Shown: positions 24,352 to 36,981, numbered from the stretch's first letter. The stretch is 64,000 nucleotides of DNA from Ganoderma boninense (GCA_002900995.3 CM035307.1:434001-498000), one strand, 5' to 3'. Notes: a model not told the origin generated them from the sequence alone. Program-made: numbers and translations.

Positions 24352-25359
24352 GGGCGGGGGGCCGAGGAGGGACTAGCCAACGTTCGCGGACAAGTCGCTG
24401 GCTGCGTCTCGCGCTCAGTCCCCCGCGCCGCGCGCCAGGGACCAGCTGTCACGTTCACATGCTCTACGTCACACTGCCAGGACGCGTCGCGATTGGCTGC
24501 TGCCCCTCGATCGGGAGAGCGATCGCGGCGCGTGGGAAGGCGGGGGATTTGTGCCTCGTCGGGGGATCTGATGAGAGCTTGGGATGGTAGCCGTGACCTC
24601 CACCCTCTTGAGCGCGAAAATGACCGGGAGATGTCGCCCGGTCATACTTATTACTTATCTCCCCATCCTCTTCTTCGACTCTCTCTCAGGGCCCCGCGAG
24701 GCGTAAACCACCTCTCCACCCTCTCCCTCCTTCCCCCCGCGCGCCCCGACCGCTTCATCTCGCCCTTCTCGCCTCGGACGCTCCCTGTCAGCCTCTACTC
24801 GACGTCCTCCCAACGACGAACCTCGTCCACGCCTTTAACGACAGCAGACGCCTTCGATCGGGCCTTGCCTCGCCGATCGCCTCCCCGTGTCAGCTCGGGG
24901 ACCTGCATACGGAACGACGCTTGCTCTCTCGGGCCAAGTCTTGGATGACAGCGTGCGCCGCGTGCTAGCAAGGCAAGTCCGTTGCTCCGTCTGTCGATGC
25001 CCTTCCCATTCCCCGAGCACCCTGCGCCACATTCCGCCTTTGCCCTCTCCCTTTCGCCTGCCACCCACCCCTCGCTGGCACCTGCAAATTTATTCCCGCT
25101 CCAAACGCCCCGGGGCTCCCAACTCTCCGCTCTCCTCGCGTCCGCGTCGCGTACTTAAATGCACGCGGCTTCCGATGAGTCGCTTCGCTCTTCTCGCCAT
25201 CCACTCCGCTCCCGAGCCCACACCCCTTCCCACCCCGCGCTTGATCCCCGTAATTTCCGCGTGTTGCGCGACCGAGAGCTGACGGGAGTTTGGCGTCGCT
25301 TCTCTGCGTCCCCGCGTCGCGTCGCTGCAGCTCGGCAAACAGATAATTCAGACTTTCAC
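24352..25359. other. Divergent intergenic region, shared promoter space
   Basis: About 1 kb between the divergent LARP7-like and P450 genes. It is pyrimidine-rich toward the P450 side. No gene recognised. Confidence 0.5.
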
Positions 25360-27164
25360 ATGTCCGGCGCGGATTCCACCTCGTGGCAGCTCTTCGCTGC
25401 AGCAGCCGCGGTCTTCCTCGTCGCGTACGTCCTCAAGCGACGCTCTAATCCCGTGAGTTCAATTTGAGTCCCCGGATCGACGCCCAGGTCCGCTCTTTAA
25501 CCTTTTCGTCCACCAGCTGTACTCCCTACCCACCATCGGGCCCTCGGCACCTCTCCTGTCGTATCTCGGCGCGTTCCGCTATGTCGTCGATACGGAGGGC
25601 ATGTTGCGGGAGGGCTATAAGAAGGTGTGTGCGCATGAGCAATGTCTTTTATTTGCAGCTATGCGCAAGGCGATAGACGTTCTCCCAAAAGCTCTCCACG
25701 ACCATTACCGTGTCACGATGGGAGCGCGAGGCTTTCAGCTCGCGCAATATACGCGAACGAAGGACACCTCTCTTCGTGAGGTACCGGGACTTGAAGAAGC
25801 TTGGCTTTGGTCTTGGGGTCTTCTCAGTATCAGCCATGTAGCCGACTTGAACGAGTTTCTTTCGGAGATGATTTCTATCGTTGCAAACAGCTGTCATTCG
25901 CTCGCGGATTTACTCACTATATGCGGCAGTTCTACGGGACTCTCTTCAAAATCTCCATGCTGGACGGATGGCTCGTAATTTTTACAGGCCACAAACTCAT
26001 CGACGAGCTCCGCCGAAGCTCCGATGACGAACTGTCTGCTGTGGAGGGCACGACCCAGGTGCGTCCCCTGTTTCTCATGACAAGAATACCGGCACCATGT
26101 TCCCCCCTCGCTCCCCTTCCGCCTGCCCCGCAATGTCCTCCTTCGTCCGGAGCTGATCGGATATGTCTCGCACGCATACAGGTCCTGCAACTCCGACACA
26201 CGCTCGGCCCGGGCATCGACGACCAGTTCCACGTCGCGGTCGTGCGCGACAAGCTCACGCGCAACCTTGCCGCCGTCTACCCCGACGTCCTTGACGAGGT
26301 CTGCGCCGCATTTCGGGAGTACATCCCCGCGCCCGCACAGGAGGATGGTGGGTGCCTATTGTATGCGTCTGGGTCCGGGGCGTGGCTCTGCGCAGAGACG
26401 TGGGAGCGCATGCTGGGCTGACGGGACGCTTGCCAGAATGGGTCCCGGTCACGATGTGGCCGGTCGTGCAGAAGGTGATCGCGCGGGCGAGCAACCGGGT
26501 CATCGTTGGCCTGCCGCAATGTGAGTGCTTACGGCTCGTTGCAGTGCCGAGGGTGGCATGGGATTGCTGACGATGGTTGCGTTGCGTTGTGTTGTTGGGC
26601 CAGGCCGGGACAAAAAATACCTCGATGTCGTGGTCAACTTTACGAACGACGTGTTTCTATCGTCGTTCATTATTAACCTCTTCCCGGACTTCCTTAAATC
26701 GTGCGCAACTTTTCATTTTCTTTACTTTATGCGAACGTCGGCCTGACCTTCGCCGCCCGCTGCAGATTAATCGCGAAGGCGGTACCCATGGTGGGGAAGA
26801 ACAAGGCGGTCCTGATGCCGATGGTCGTCCCGCTGCTGCGGGAGAGGCAGCGCATGCTCGACGCGCACGGGTCCGACTGGGAAGACAAGCCGCGCGACAT
26901 GCTCCAGTGGCTGCTGGAGGAGGCGCAGGCGAAGGGCACGCCATTCGACAACGTGGTCGAGAAGGTGCTCCTTGTGAACTTTGGCGCCATCCACACATCC
27001 AGCGGGGTACGTACCCTCATATATCTACTATTTTCAGTGGGAGAGCTGAAGTTGTTCCCATTCAGGCCTTTACACATGCGCTATACAACCTCGCTGCACA
27101 TACACAGTACATCGCGCCGCTCCGAGAAGAGATCGAGAGCATCGTCGCTGCGGAGGGTGGAGCA
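25360..27164 (+). CDS. Cytochrome P450 (fungal ent-kaurene-oxidase-like type), 3' end lost in assembly gap
   Basis: It starts MSGADSTSWQLFAAAAAVFL, a membrane anchor, then after an intron LYSLPTIGPSAPLLSYLGAF. Further exons give GTLFKISMLDGWLVIFTGHK, VLQLRHTLGPGIDDQFHVAV, VVQKVIARASNRVIVGLP, KKYLDVVVNFTNDVF, NKAVLMPMVVPLLRERQRML and KVLLVNFGAIHTSSG, the last being the helix-I region (A/G-x-x-T motif written AIHTSS). AFTHALYNLAAH and APLREEIESIVAAEGG follow and end at the gap. The layout fits basidiomycete monooxygenases active on diterpenoids or xenobiotics in the ER membrane. The heme-binding cysteine region and ExxR are not in the window because 100 N follow. The second intron (25625-25929) is 305 bp and carries a MITE. 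Exons visible here are intact. Confidence 0.85.
25656..25893. mobile_element. MITE copy inside a P450 intron, same family as 12440-12653
   Basis: The right end, reverse complemented, reads CAGCTGTTTGCAACGATAG, matching the 12440 element apart from two missing bases. The left end CAGCTATGCGCAAGGCGATA is more diverged (17 of 23 positions match). Removing these 238 bp from the 305 bp intron leaves 67 bp with a normal donor (GTGTGTGC), a branch-like TTACTCAC and a CAG acceptor, the usual size here. Confidence 0.6.
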
Positions 27165-27264
27165 NNNNNNNNNNNNNNNNNNNNNNNNNNNNNNNNNNNN
27201 NNNNNNNNNNNNNNNNNNNNNNNNNNNNNNNNNNNNNNNNNNNNNNNNNNNNNNNNNNNNNNNN
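27165..27264. other. Assembly gap (100 N)
   Basis: Exactly 100 N, the conventional placeholder for a gap of unknown size. The P450 gene to its left is cut here, and an unrelated gene fragment starts on its right. Confidence 0.98.
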
Positions 27265-27530
27265 GACTGGCACCGAACTCAGTGTCGCTGAATGGAACCT
27301 GGGGTTCTCGAGCCATGCGTTTCCACTCCACGCGAACGTCTGGTCTTCATGGATCGCCACTGTCTCCACCGACCGCAGGGTCGCTGGACGTTCTCACCCC
27401 GCCGAACGGAAGCGAGTGCTACCCTCCGGGACCCGCAACTATCTTCTTGACTACTCGACGATGCGTCACGAGCGAGGGCGCAGGCATGATGGGCAGCGGA
27501 AACTCCCCGCCGACCCTTGCATATGACGAC
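27265..27530 (+). pseudogene. Fragment of a glyoxal oxidase 3' exon (DUF1929)
   Basis: The first codons read SVAEWNLGFSSHAF, like MDLG/FSTHGF in the gene at 5719. The DNA then follows that gene's last exon through ACCCCGCCGAACGGA and ATGATGGGCAGCGG to the family end NSPPTL, but with frame changes in between. It begins abruptly at the gap, so upstream exons are either in the gap or elsewhere. The frame changes argue for a pseudogene or a poor contig end. Confidence 0.7.
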
Positions 27531-28354
27531 GAATTAGGAGGCCCGATACCAGATCGGAGAGAGAATTCGCACAGGCAGTTCCAGAAGCATTAAAGTGTAC
27601 TTGTACATAAGGTTCCGATGTCCACGCCGGCAATGATGATGCGATCAGGTTATCGACTTCAACAACCCGTGCTTACCGTCTGAAGGAGCCGGGGCATGGA
27701 CTTCTCCATTGTTTGTATGCATTTCGGCGAATTTCTGCCCGAGCGGACCGCGATGCGCGACTCTACAGTGTTTGGGCACAGCCAGTACCCCTTCCATATT
27801 TCCCCGTTGCACGAACGTTTCTTTCTAACACGTGTCGGAGGGCCGGAGCACGTTGTTCAGTCCTAAGCTTGAAGCATGAACCCCTGGGAGGGGTGCAGTT
27901 GCTCATTCCAGACTCATCTCCAGGTCGAGCATATGTCCTATAACCATGGCACGTTCTGAGAACGTCGTTTGGCAAGATTCACTAAGGCACGTTTGGAGAA
28001 ATTTGTGGCGGGTCCGGAGGGAGCACGGACTGATGTGGGCACTGGATGTACGCGTCACGAAATAAGCCTGACCAGCCAATTGCCAACCTCAGGTCTTGCG
28101 ATCCGGTCTAGGTCCTACCACTTTGCGAACCTAGTCCACATGAATGGGAGGACGGCCGCACACGGCAAGAGGGTCGACTTGCTTTTGTCTCCTTTCAGTC
28201 TCCTCTGTTGGTACTTTATATCATCTTGGGAGCCCTCGAGTCGAAGTATCTCAGTACCACAGCTACCAATAACTTGCATATATAGGCCTTCAGTACATTC
28301 AGGAGTTAAGATATTTTATTCGATTTCCCCCATCTCCGGTCCTTCACAAATCTG
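27531..28354. other. Intergenic region, nothing recognised
   Basis: About 0.8 kb between the glyoxal oxidase fragment and the decayed permease. No gene or repeat was recognised. Confidence 0.45.
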
Positions 28355-30773
28355 AGAAGAGCCTCCTTTTTCATCTACCCTTACGTGTCCCTTCTCCATA
28401 GGAACCGCTTTCTTCGACCGTTCCGTACCGGACCCTTGACATTTCCGTGCAGAGATAACCCACCCGCAGACGACGAAGATGAATACGCATTGAAATCACG
28501 ACCGCACTAGTCTTGCAAAATACACCACACAGTTCAGAAACGCGGGCGTCCGTAGAAAGGCGACAGCGTCGCGCAGAAGGACCAGGAACGTTACTCATCG
28601 TCTGAGCGGTGGGGCTGGTCTTACTGGGCGGAAACACGAGGAGCACCGTGATGAAGCTGACCCACGCCACGGCGACGGTCCCAATGGGCATGAACCATCG
28701 TCCGAGCGAGAACGGGCCCCTCTGCAGACTGTCGCGCCCGACGTGATACGCAAAAAGATCGCGGGTGGACGTAAGATATGTACAGCCCGATGACCGACGC
28801 CCTGCAAGCATCGCGAAATTAGCACCTCGACTCCGACGTGCAGCGGGACAGCAGGAACGCACCCTGCGAGCGACGACAGCGCCGTCTCCGAGAACCCCAG
28901 CAGGCCACAAACGCCCGCGAGCGCCATCACGAGCCACACAGCGTTCACCGGCGTCGCCGTGTACGGGTGGATCTTCTTCCACCACCTGCTCCCGGGCAGC
29001 GCGTGTCGCGGGCAAATCGCGAAACACGACGCTGACGCGCCAACGCCCTGCGCCGCGCCGGTAATGTACTGCACGACGATGATGAGGCTCCAGATCGCGA
29101 GCATGCCGCGCTTGCCAAGAACGTCGAGGAACAGCTGGCCCATGGGAAGCGGGAGTGGCGTCGCGAGCAGGTTCGGGATGGACGCCGCAGCGAAGGACGC
29201 TGCGATAAAGAGCAGCCAACCAAGGGAAGCCGTTGCGCCGACCCCGACGAGGATCGCGATTGGGGCGGCCCGCGCTGCGCCAGCCGTCTCTTCGGCGATG
29301 TGTGCGGCGGAGTCATCTGGTTGGCGGTGAGCGGCTTGAAGAATATAGAGGAAATACAACGACGAACATCCTGTAAGGGTCCACATCGGCGACGTGAACG
29401 CGAGGAGGAATGCCCCAGCCACCTGAAAACAGTGGTAAGTCCCCGGGAGGTTCGACAGCAGAAATAAGTAACATACCGTTCGTCCAGCCGTGCTGTCTCG
29501 AACAGCGTGAACGCCGTCTCCGTCGACACCCTCTGGTCGCCACTGCACACGAGCAACGCAACTATGGCGGCGATGGTCGTTCCAACTATCCAAGAGTCCG
29601 CCCATCAGCATCAATTTCGACAACGAGCCTGGCATCAGCAAAAGTGCCGCTTCCTGGCGCTGAACGACTCTAAGTGCTCCAGGAAGCCGCCTCAGAATCA
29701 TTCAGAAGCCTGGCCCCCCAGGCGCTCTGGAAGAGTTTGCCAGAGAGCATCGCACGGCCTGATGATGCTCACTCCGTTTGGCAGACAAGATAGATGGACG
29801 CGAGCAATGTAACTCACCGTTGACGATAACGTAGAAATGTTCAAGCGGGCGGAACTGCTGTGGCAGCGGAACACACACCATCGCGTGCGTGAACAGAAGG
29901 CTATCAAAATGCCGAAAGTAGGCTGCGCCGAGGTGATTGCGCCGTCGAGCCCACGTTCAGCGCTGTCGTTATCATTTGAGCGCTGGATTCAAGTCAAAAG
30001 ATAGTGAGTGCGTCGTCCCCAACGCTGTCTACAGAAAACACCCACCATGTAAAATCGATAGAACAGACGAGGGTAACTTGACCCGTGACGTTCGCCCAGC
30101 CAGTAATCCAGCTCGCAGGGGGGGCCCATCGCGGCGGCGCAAGCTTGGCTGAGAAGTAGTACAAGCCTGCACTCGTTCTGTGCACACCGCCCGGTACCGA
30201 ATTCATGCAGATAGCGATGATGACGGATGGAGAACAATTCAGCGGATATTCAGAGCCCGGATAACCGGTGCACGGAACTGTGGAAAACTTACGGCATGGC
30301 AGAGGTGAGCTCGGCGAGGGAGGCCGCCACCGTCATTACGAACAGGGCGGGAATGAGCAGCCGAACACCATCCCCGACGTGGCCACCTGTGTGAGATCGC
30401 CGATGTATCCATCAGCATGGCGGGACGCGCAGCCTCGATGGAGTGCTCGACGGACCTGACACGAGGGGAAATGACATCGTCGACGATACGGACGCCACGA
30501 CGCCCATGATAGAGAAGCGAACGCAATCGTCTCCAGCAACTGTCATGCCACAAGGCACGTTGAATGCAATGCGTTCAAATATGCTCTGGGAGAAGGCGAT
30601 AAAATGCTCACGGAAAACTCGCGCTTGAAAACGCTCTGATATCCCAGCTTCGCGAGCAGCGCGTCATCAGCGTGCTTTACGGCGGTGAGACCTTCATTAT
30701 CTGCAGGCTTCTCCAAACCTTCTGAGCCTTTTAGCGATGCAGATGGGCTAGGGGGGACCGCATGCTGTGGCAT
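28355..30773 (-). pseudogene. Decayed amino-acid/GABA permease (APC superfamily)
   Basis: The N-terminus MPQHAVPPSPSASLKGSEGL and DDALLAKLGYQSVFKREFS at 30773 is typical of fungal APC permeases of the Uga4 type. Later exons give SIMGVVASVSSTMSFPLVSG, LIPALFVMTVAASLAELTSA, GLYYFSAKLAPPRWAPPASW, ITGWANVTGQVTLVCSIDF, AGAFLLAFTSPMWTLTG, DSAAHIAEETAGAARAAPIA, QLFLDVLGKRGMLAIWSLII and NAVWLVMALAGVCGLLGF. Functional members import amino acids, GABA or polyamines. Here one- or two-base indels break the frame at several conserved points (for example about 30525, 29900 and 28770). In the exon around 30380 an extra G and a missing G compensate and replace the usual GMVFGW by GDGVRL. Neighbouring genes on the contig are intact, so real decay is more likely than sequencing error. 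Confidence 0.75.
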
Positions 30774-32426
30774 GGCTGTCGGAAGCTGAGTATCGGCGGG
30801 AAGAGGGGGATTTGGAGGAAGAGGGAGAAGAGCTGGAGTCAGTGGAGAAGAACAAAGAACTTCGAATTCCGGGAACCCATTTCGACCTCACGCTATGAGC
30901 GGCAATGGGAGCGCTCCCCCGTATCTCCGCAGCACACAGTAGGGTACGATTGTGCACATCCGTGGACGGGAGGGGCCCGTGAGGGCATAGTCTCGACCAA
31001 GACCGTAATGCCGAAGGTTCGAAGACACTATCTGGACCACGGGCAGCAGCGGAAAGCATGATAAGGACGATTCTGGAGATCGGAAATACGGCAACATACG
31101 TTCTTGCTATCATGGCTCGAGGAAGGACGGCTTATCAGCACACGTCATTGGCCCATTCAGTTCAAGCGGGCCAGGTGGCTGGCTAGAATGACCTGAAAGT
31201 AAACATGATAAGCATTGCACTTGAAACCACACTCATCTTGATACATTCTTTCTGCGCTCTGGACCTGGCAAACATGAAGTTTGTGGTCAAGTGGAATCAG
31301 CCTTTTGCGGTGCTGTCAAGCAGTGTCCACTGTCAACCATAAGCGTCCAATGCCCGATGTCGATCTCGGAAGTGGGCGCTATGCAACTTGGAGGCATCAA
31401 ATACTATCGGCCCTCAGACGAGCTCAGAGTGTGCAAGACTGCGGATGCAGGTAATGGAAAGAGGGAGAGGAAGAATATCAATGTATTGCTCAGGTCTCCA
31501 CTGTTAAGTACATTCGTGCGAATTGGAAGCCCACATTATCAATAGCTTGCGCTCAAGTCACGAACCACACAGATAACAAACCTTGCGATAAGATGTGGAT
31601 GAATTAAGCCTTGCCCGAAACGCCAATTTTTCAGCTACTTACCTTACACGATATTAATTACGCACGAAGCTGGCCGACATCTCAGCCATCGAATGCATTG
31701 CAACCAGCGCTGCACTGCGATCATCACCGTCTATCTCTACGCCACGAGATACTTAGGTGTTAAGGCTAACTTGTGCGCAAAGTCCTCGTCTTTAGCCTAC
31801 TGAAAATCTATATGTTTGGACGCGTGGAGAACACACTAGGATTAGTAGATGCGGTTGAGTGAACGGAAGAGAGCTTGCAGGTTTTTGAATGGCCAGAGGC
31901 GCTTGCCACATGTGGGAGCTCCGGACCGGGCTAGCCATGACCCTGAGAGACTGCCTGGCCCTGAATGGCCAAGAATGGCCAAGGCTGGTGTCCTGAATAT
32001 GAAGTTTAGTAAGTGCCATTACAACTTGAACCATGTCTAATGTTCAGCTTACTTGGCGACACACCCTCAACAATCTTGCAGTCATGCGTTTCACTTGCAA
32101 GGTTCTGAGCTGTCATTGTATGCCCACATTGAACCAGAAGAACGGAAGCGCGTGATGTGGGATATTGTCCTGGGCTTCGACACCCACTATGTAAGTACCA
32201 CCTTCGCGCTCGTGGGTCGTCACGCGGTTTCCCCACGATCGTGGACCTCATGATGAATTCTAAACTTTGATTATAATTGATATCGTCGGAGCCCCGTCTT
32301 TCCTTCTAAAACCCTTCGACAGTAAGTAGTTCCAAGCTCTCGCGCTCTCTACATAGGGTGTTATCACAGCGCATCGCTGGCGTTCTCCTCCTCGTAACCT
32401 GCATACCTCGTAACACCTTGTGGAAC
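30774..32426. other. Intergenic region, nothing recognised
   Basis: About 1.6 kb with short AT-richer stretches. Neither strand offers a conserved frame. It holds the promoters of the divergent neighbours. Confidence 0.45.
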
Positions 32427-34206
32427 ATGCCGCGGAGAGTTCTCATTGGCTTTGGCGTCGATGTCGACGCTGTCGCGGGATGGTGAGCCCCGCGACCATC
32501 TGACACCTGCGTAGTCGTTCAGCGCGTGGATCAGGCTCGGTTCGTATGGCGGCGAAGACTCTCCGTCAGATATCTCGAGGGTACGTACCTAATCGACGAT
32601 CAGCCCACATACTCTAACGCAGTTCGGCTGTCTTTGGTTCTACAGGGAGTGTACGCTGGAGAGGTGGGCTCGATCCGGCTCCTCAAGTTATTCGCCAAAT
32701 ACAACATGAAGACGACATGGTTCATACCAGGTGAGCCTCCCTGCGAACACCCCTTCCCTCTTTCTGCTGAATAAGTTCTGCACTAGGCCACAGTCTCGAA
32801 ACATTCCCCGAGCAGATGGCTGCTGTGCGAGATGCCGGTCACGAAATGTACGGCCGCCCTTGCAAGCACGACGAGTTTTGCGTTGAGTTGACTGACTGTC
32901 CACACGCAGCGGGCTGCATGGTTACTCTCATGAGAACCCGGTCTCTCTGACTCTGGAACAGCAACGCGACATCCTCGACCACACGTACAAGCTGCTTACC
33001 GAGTTCAACAATGGTGTCCCTCCGAAAGGCAGCGTGGCGCCGTGGTGGGAGACAAGCAAGGAAGGCACAGCGCTCCTCCTCGAGAAAGGAATCGAGTACG
33101 GTACGTCGCCAGGATTACCCATGATTCCACTGTGCATGTCGGTGCTGACCCTCTCCATACTTACGTAGACCACTCAAACATGGCGCATGAGTAAGCCACC
33201 CCGTTTATTTTCTGCAGTCGCGTCGCCCACCGCGTTACGTGTACGCACTGATCTCCACCCAGCTCCCAAGCCTTCTACCTGCGCGATCAAGACCTTTGGA
33301 CCAAGATCGACTACAAAGCGAAGGCAGAAGCCTGGATGAAACCGCTTGTGCGCGGGAAGACGACGGGGCTCGTGGAGATACCCGCGAGCTGGTACCTCGA
33401 CGACCTACCTCCTCTGATGTGCGAAGTCCAAGCTCCACTCGCAGCCCACACTGGGCACTGCGCGCCATGGTACTTGCTTACTCGATGATACGTCAGGTTC
33501 ATCAAGAGCAGTCCCAACTCCCACGGATGGGTGAGAACGAACCTGCGTAGCGTGCTGATGTGAGGCGATAGTTTTGACGACGCCGCTCCCTCCACAGGTG
33601 AACACTCGAGACGTGGAGCAGCTGTGGAAAGACATGTTCACATACCTGTACAGGTGAGTCAATCACGTTGGTCAGAGGCGAACACACGCCGTTCGCATCC
33701 TATGCTGCGCGCAGGGGGGTCGCGAATGTGAGCTGATACGCGTGGGTACGCTGGGCAGGGAGGAAGAGAACTTCATCTTCCCAATCACGATCCACCCCGA
33801 CGTCAGCGGGTAAGCACTGCTCAAACGTTGTCTGCCAAGCAGTCATGCTCACCTCCGCATCCCTACTCCAGTCGCCCCCACGTCCTCCTCATGCTCGTGA
33901 GTCGTTTTTTACTCCGTGCGAAGTCGATGCCCGTCTCTCACCACCCGCGCCTCGCTCCCCCTTCCTCCACTCTACTCAACGCCTGATCTTCCCACCGTCT
34001 TCCCCTGGCCCCACCGCCATTGCCACTGCCAACGGTCGCTTCCGCGGCCCCAGGAACGCTTCATCGAGTGGGTCAACACGCACGCCGACGTGCACTGGGT
34101 GCCGATGATCGACATGGCGAACGAGTTCCGCGCGCGCGTCGCCCCACCCCCCGGCGCCGCCATGCCCAGCGGCTTCGCCCCCGCGCCTGTGCCCACCAAG
34201 CTCTGA
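32427..34206 (+). CDS. Polysaccharide deacetylase (HpPgdA-like CE4 family), complete
   Basis: It starts [19 protein letters not shown] at 32427. Exons joined in frame give [73 protein letters not shown], the substrate-loop block [20 protein letters not shown], then [20 protein letters not shown] and a C-terminal exon [20 protein letters not shown], stopping at TGA 34204-34206. The D-x-D of GVDVDA and the H-x3-H of HGYSH are the metal-binding residues of the NodB fold. Members of this branch act on peptidoglycan-like or amide substrates, and the fungal substrate is not established. No signal peptide is visible. About ten short introns are needed. It is the paralog of the gene cut by the left edge of the window and helps to define it. 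Confidence 0.88.
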
Positions 34207-34756
34207 ATATTCGGTCCCGCATAACTTGTTCTCGTTCTCGTTCTCAGCGATATGACATCCGGCAGGCTCGAGGAGAGGGATAGGGTGCGGGTGCGGCGCG
34301 AGCGCGTATCGAGGCGGCGGTAGAGGGGGTTGTAGCGAGGCGGAGGCGAGTCGCGAGTCGCGAGTTGCGACCGCCGCCGACGAAAACTTTCAACTTGGCG
34401 AACGTGGAACTGGATCAGAGCAGCGCGCATACTGTACGATACGAAAGGACGGACAAAAAATTGGAGAGCCGATGTATGTGCTGATATGCAAGTACGGAGG
34501 ATGCCCCACGGCTTTGAAGTTTCCGGCATTCAAGAAGGAATTATGCATTTGATCCCGGTCGTTGAGGTCCGGATGCGCGATGACAGAGGGCTTCTCGCGA
34601 GCAGAGCCTACGCGAGTGATTTTGACTGAGAGGAACCGCGGCAGCGTTCGTGCGCTCGATAGGTGCCTTGCTAAACGGCTTTGGCGCACGCGCGCGCGGG
34701 TGTGTCGGGCGACCTGCGAAACGCATCACGAAAGTTCCGGCTTCGGCTTTGGCGGC
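34207..34756. other. Intergenic region 3' of the deacetylase
   Basis: Contains a short GCGAGTC tandem run at about 34350-34370. No gene recognised. Confidence 0.45.
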
Positions 34757-34945
34757 GTACCTTCCTCTGCGCGCGATTTTCTTCGATTCGCGCAACGTTG
34801 CAGCCGCGAGACTGTGGTTGCATCGATGTCTCAGGGTTTTGTGGAAAATGCTGTACGCTTAATCATATTCAGGTTGGGGCCTGAACGGCCTGAACGACGA
34901 GCGCATGAAAGTAAGAGCAGACAACGAACGTCGAAGGGACGCGAT
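34757..34945 (+). repeat. Repeat segment A, left copy
   Basis: About 190 bp starting ACCTTCCTCTGCGCGCG and containing GTGGAAAATGCTGTAC and TTGGGGCCTGAACG. It matches the reverse complement of 40920-41096 at roughly 75-80 percent by eye. It lies upstream of the large repeat arm here but downstream of the corresponding arm in the other copy, as terminal direct repeats of a transposon would. Confidence 0.55.
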
Positions 34946-35054
34946 CCTCTTTGAAGCTGGCGTGTTGAGATTGGGTCCTAGACACGCCGGCACGTACGGT
35001 GTGCACCCCCGAGCCCGGTGGAATTCCGAGCCCATCAGCGCCGTGTCGTTAAAC

Positions 35055-36350
35055 CTGCGGTACGATTCATAGTACTATTAGTATGATGCTCGGCGGCCAT
35101 GGTCCTTGTGCTTGGAGCTTGGTATGCCTCCGCCAGATTTCTTCGATGGGGCTTCAAATGAGCTCTTCGGAGCCATTCCTCCAGCCCCCTCGCGTTCATG
35201 TCAAGGCCTTACAGGCGTTCTGTGTGAATCTTCGGTACGTAAGTATGCTGTAAACCACACTGCAACGAAAGACTAACCGCACAGTAGTCGCGATGGACAC
35301 CGCCGCAAGGGCCGAACAGGCTTGAACATTTGCTCAATTGTCATTGTCTCCCGCCTGGACGTCTTTCCGATTGTAGGCTAGTTGATCGCCTCCGCGCAGA
35401 GCGGGTCGGATGGGGTCCGACAGTGAGAATGAGCGAAACCAAGCTGGAAAGGACGGTAAGTTTTTATTGATTGGCGTTGGCGGCCTCTCAACTCCAGTCG
35501 TCGGGGCCCGCGATTTACTCACGAAACCTGAAGTCCGAACCTCAGGCCTCAGCAGCAGTCGTAAGACTGTCGGAGTGGTGCCTCCCGAGAGATTTCGCTG
35601 AAGGTATGATTACGTGTCAGCAGAAGCTCTAGAACTTGAGGCTGATGGAAGTTGCACCCGACTCGAAGCACTTGCCAGTTGTGGCTTCCGGAGGGAGTAC
35701 TGTCATAGCGTGTCAGTAAGATGTTGGACATGTTGGATTGCAAGTCGTACCTGCCTGTAAAGCATGATCATGACGCATAAAATTTAGAACGACAGAGACC
35801 GCAGTTTGCTATCGGGCCCGTGAACTTGAGCTCGTCTGTGGTGCCCGCCACTAACTTTACTTTACGTACTGACATATAACCGACGGGCCAGAGTCTTACG
35901 GCCGATCACGACCCGTTCGTTCTTCCTCGTGGCACAACAATCATACGGCCAACATGATCAGTCAAATGGGCCTATGGGCGTGTCGAGGAAGACCGCCGCG
36001 TAAGGACTTTGACAATGAGAACGCAAAAACATACCCAGGTACGCGACCATCATGCGAAGCCAACATAGGCTCCACAAGTACATGCAAGGCCAGTCTGCCG
36101 ACCGTGGAGAGAAGAAGGTCATACGAAGGGATCCAACCCACCACAGCAGGGAGTGGTTGCGCCTCCTTCACCAAATTCTGATTTGGCGGCCGAGCCCCAG
36201 TCTTCGCCTGCCCCATCGCCACGGACTTGGAGTGGTCCGCGCCTCTGACGAGCAGATTTCGAGAGAATTGCAACGCATGTGGGCCAGGTGCAGTAACAGG
36301 GAAGTCGGGGCGAGAGCGTAAGTTCGGTGGAAATCGACGCGACAGCGGGC
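35055..36350 (+). repeat. Large inverted repeat, left arm
   Basis: About 1.3 kb that recurs in reverse at 41107-42505. A 63-codon frame (35410-35601, MGSDSENERNQAGKDGKFLL...) is identical in both arms, as are most surrounding bases, with a few small indels (for example near 36130). The 5' third is more diverged. Similarity stops at CGCGACAG near 36350. No known domain is encoded, although an intron-like GTACGTAAG...CACAG unit is conserved in both arms, so this may be part of an uncharacterised transposon. Confidence 0.8.
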
Positions 36351-36981
36351 CGTCAAACGTCAAGCGCAAGACAACGCTCATATGGCGCAAAGGTTCTGGA
36401 ATCGGTTACGTTAGACTTAATTATTTACGTCTGGCCAGGGAGCATGGCTCTCACCTGGCTGATTTACGTAACTTATGGATGGTAAGTAGTGTAGCACTGT
36501 CCGCGCGCCGGTCGCCAAATTAATGAGGGGCAAGCTAGCATCATGCAGTGTACGCGGACGTGATCATTTGAGATACGGTGGGAGTGCAACTGCCAATGAG
36601 ACAGCCAAGGTGTTTTCGACGGGGAACGGTGGTCAGTACGTCGCCGTATGTGCATTCTATCTAGTAGGATGTGCAGAGGATGATGATGGTACAAGGGAAT
36701 GAACGAGGAAAGCTGGTGTACAGTGTACGCGAAAGGAAGGAGGCAATGCGATGGTCTATATGCAGCATGATAATGAGATGCTTCGAGACGACGGATGCTA
36801 GCATGATACAATACAATGTTAGAGGTTTAGCAAGGAATGAACAATGAATAACTGCGGAGCACCTACGAAGTCAGCACGCTAACCACGAGCGGATAAACGA
36901 ACAAGATACTCACCAGCACAGCAAATAGACATAGACGACACCAGACGACAGGGATGGGACCAACGAAAGGCGAACTTCACC
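36351..36981. other. Spacer inside the inverted repeat, nothing recognised
   Basis: About 630 bp between the left arm and the 3' end of the serine/proline-rich gene. No gene recognised. Confidence 0.45.
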
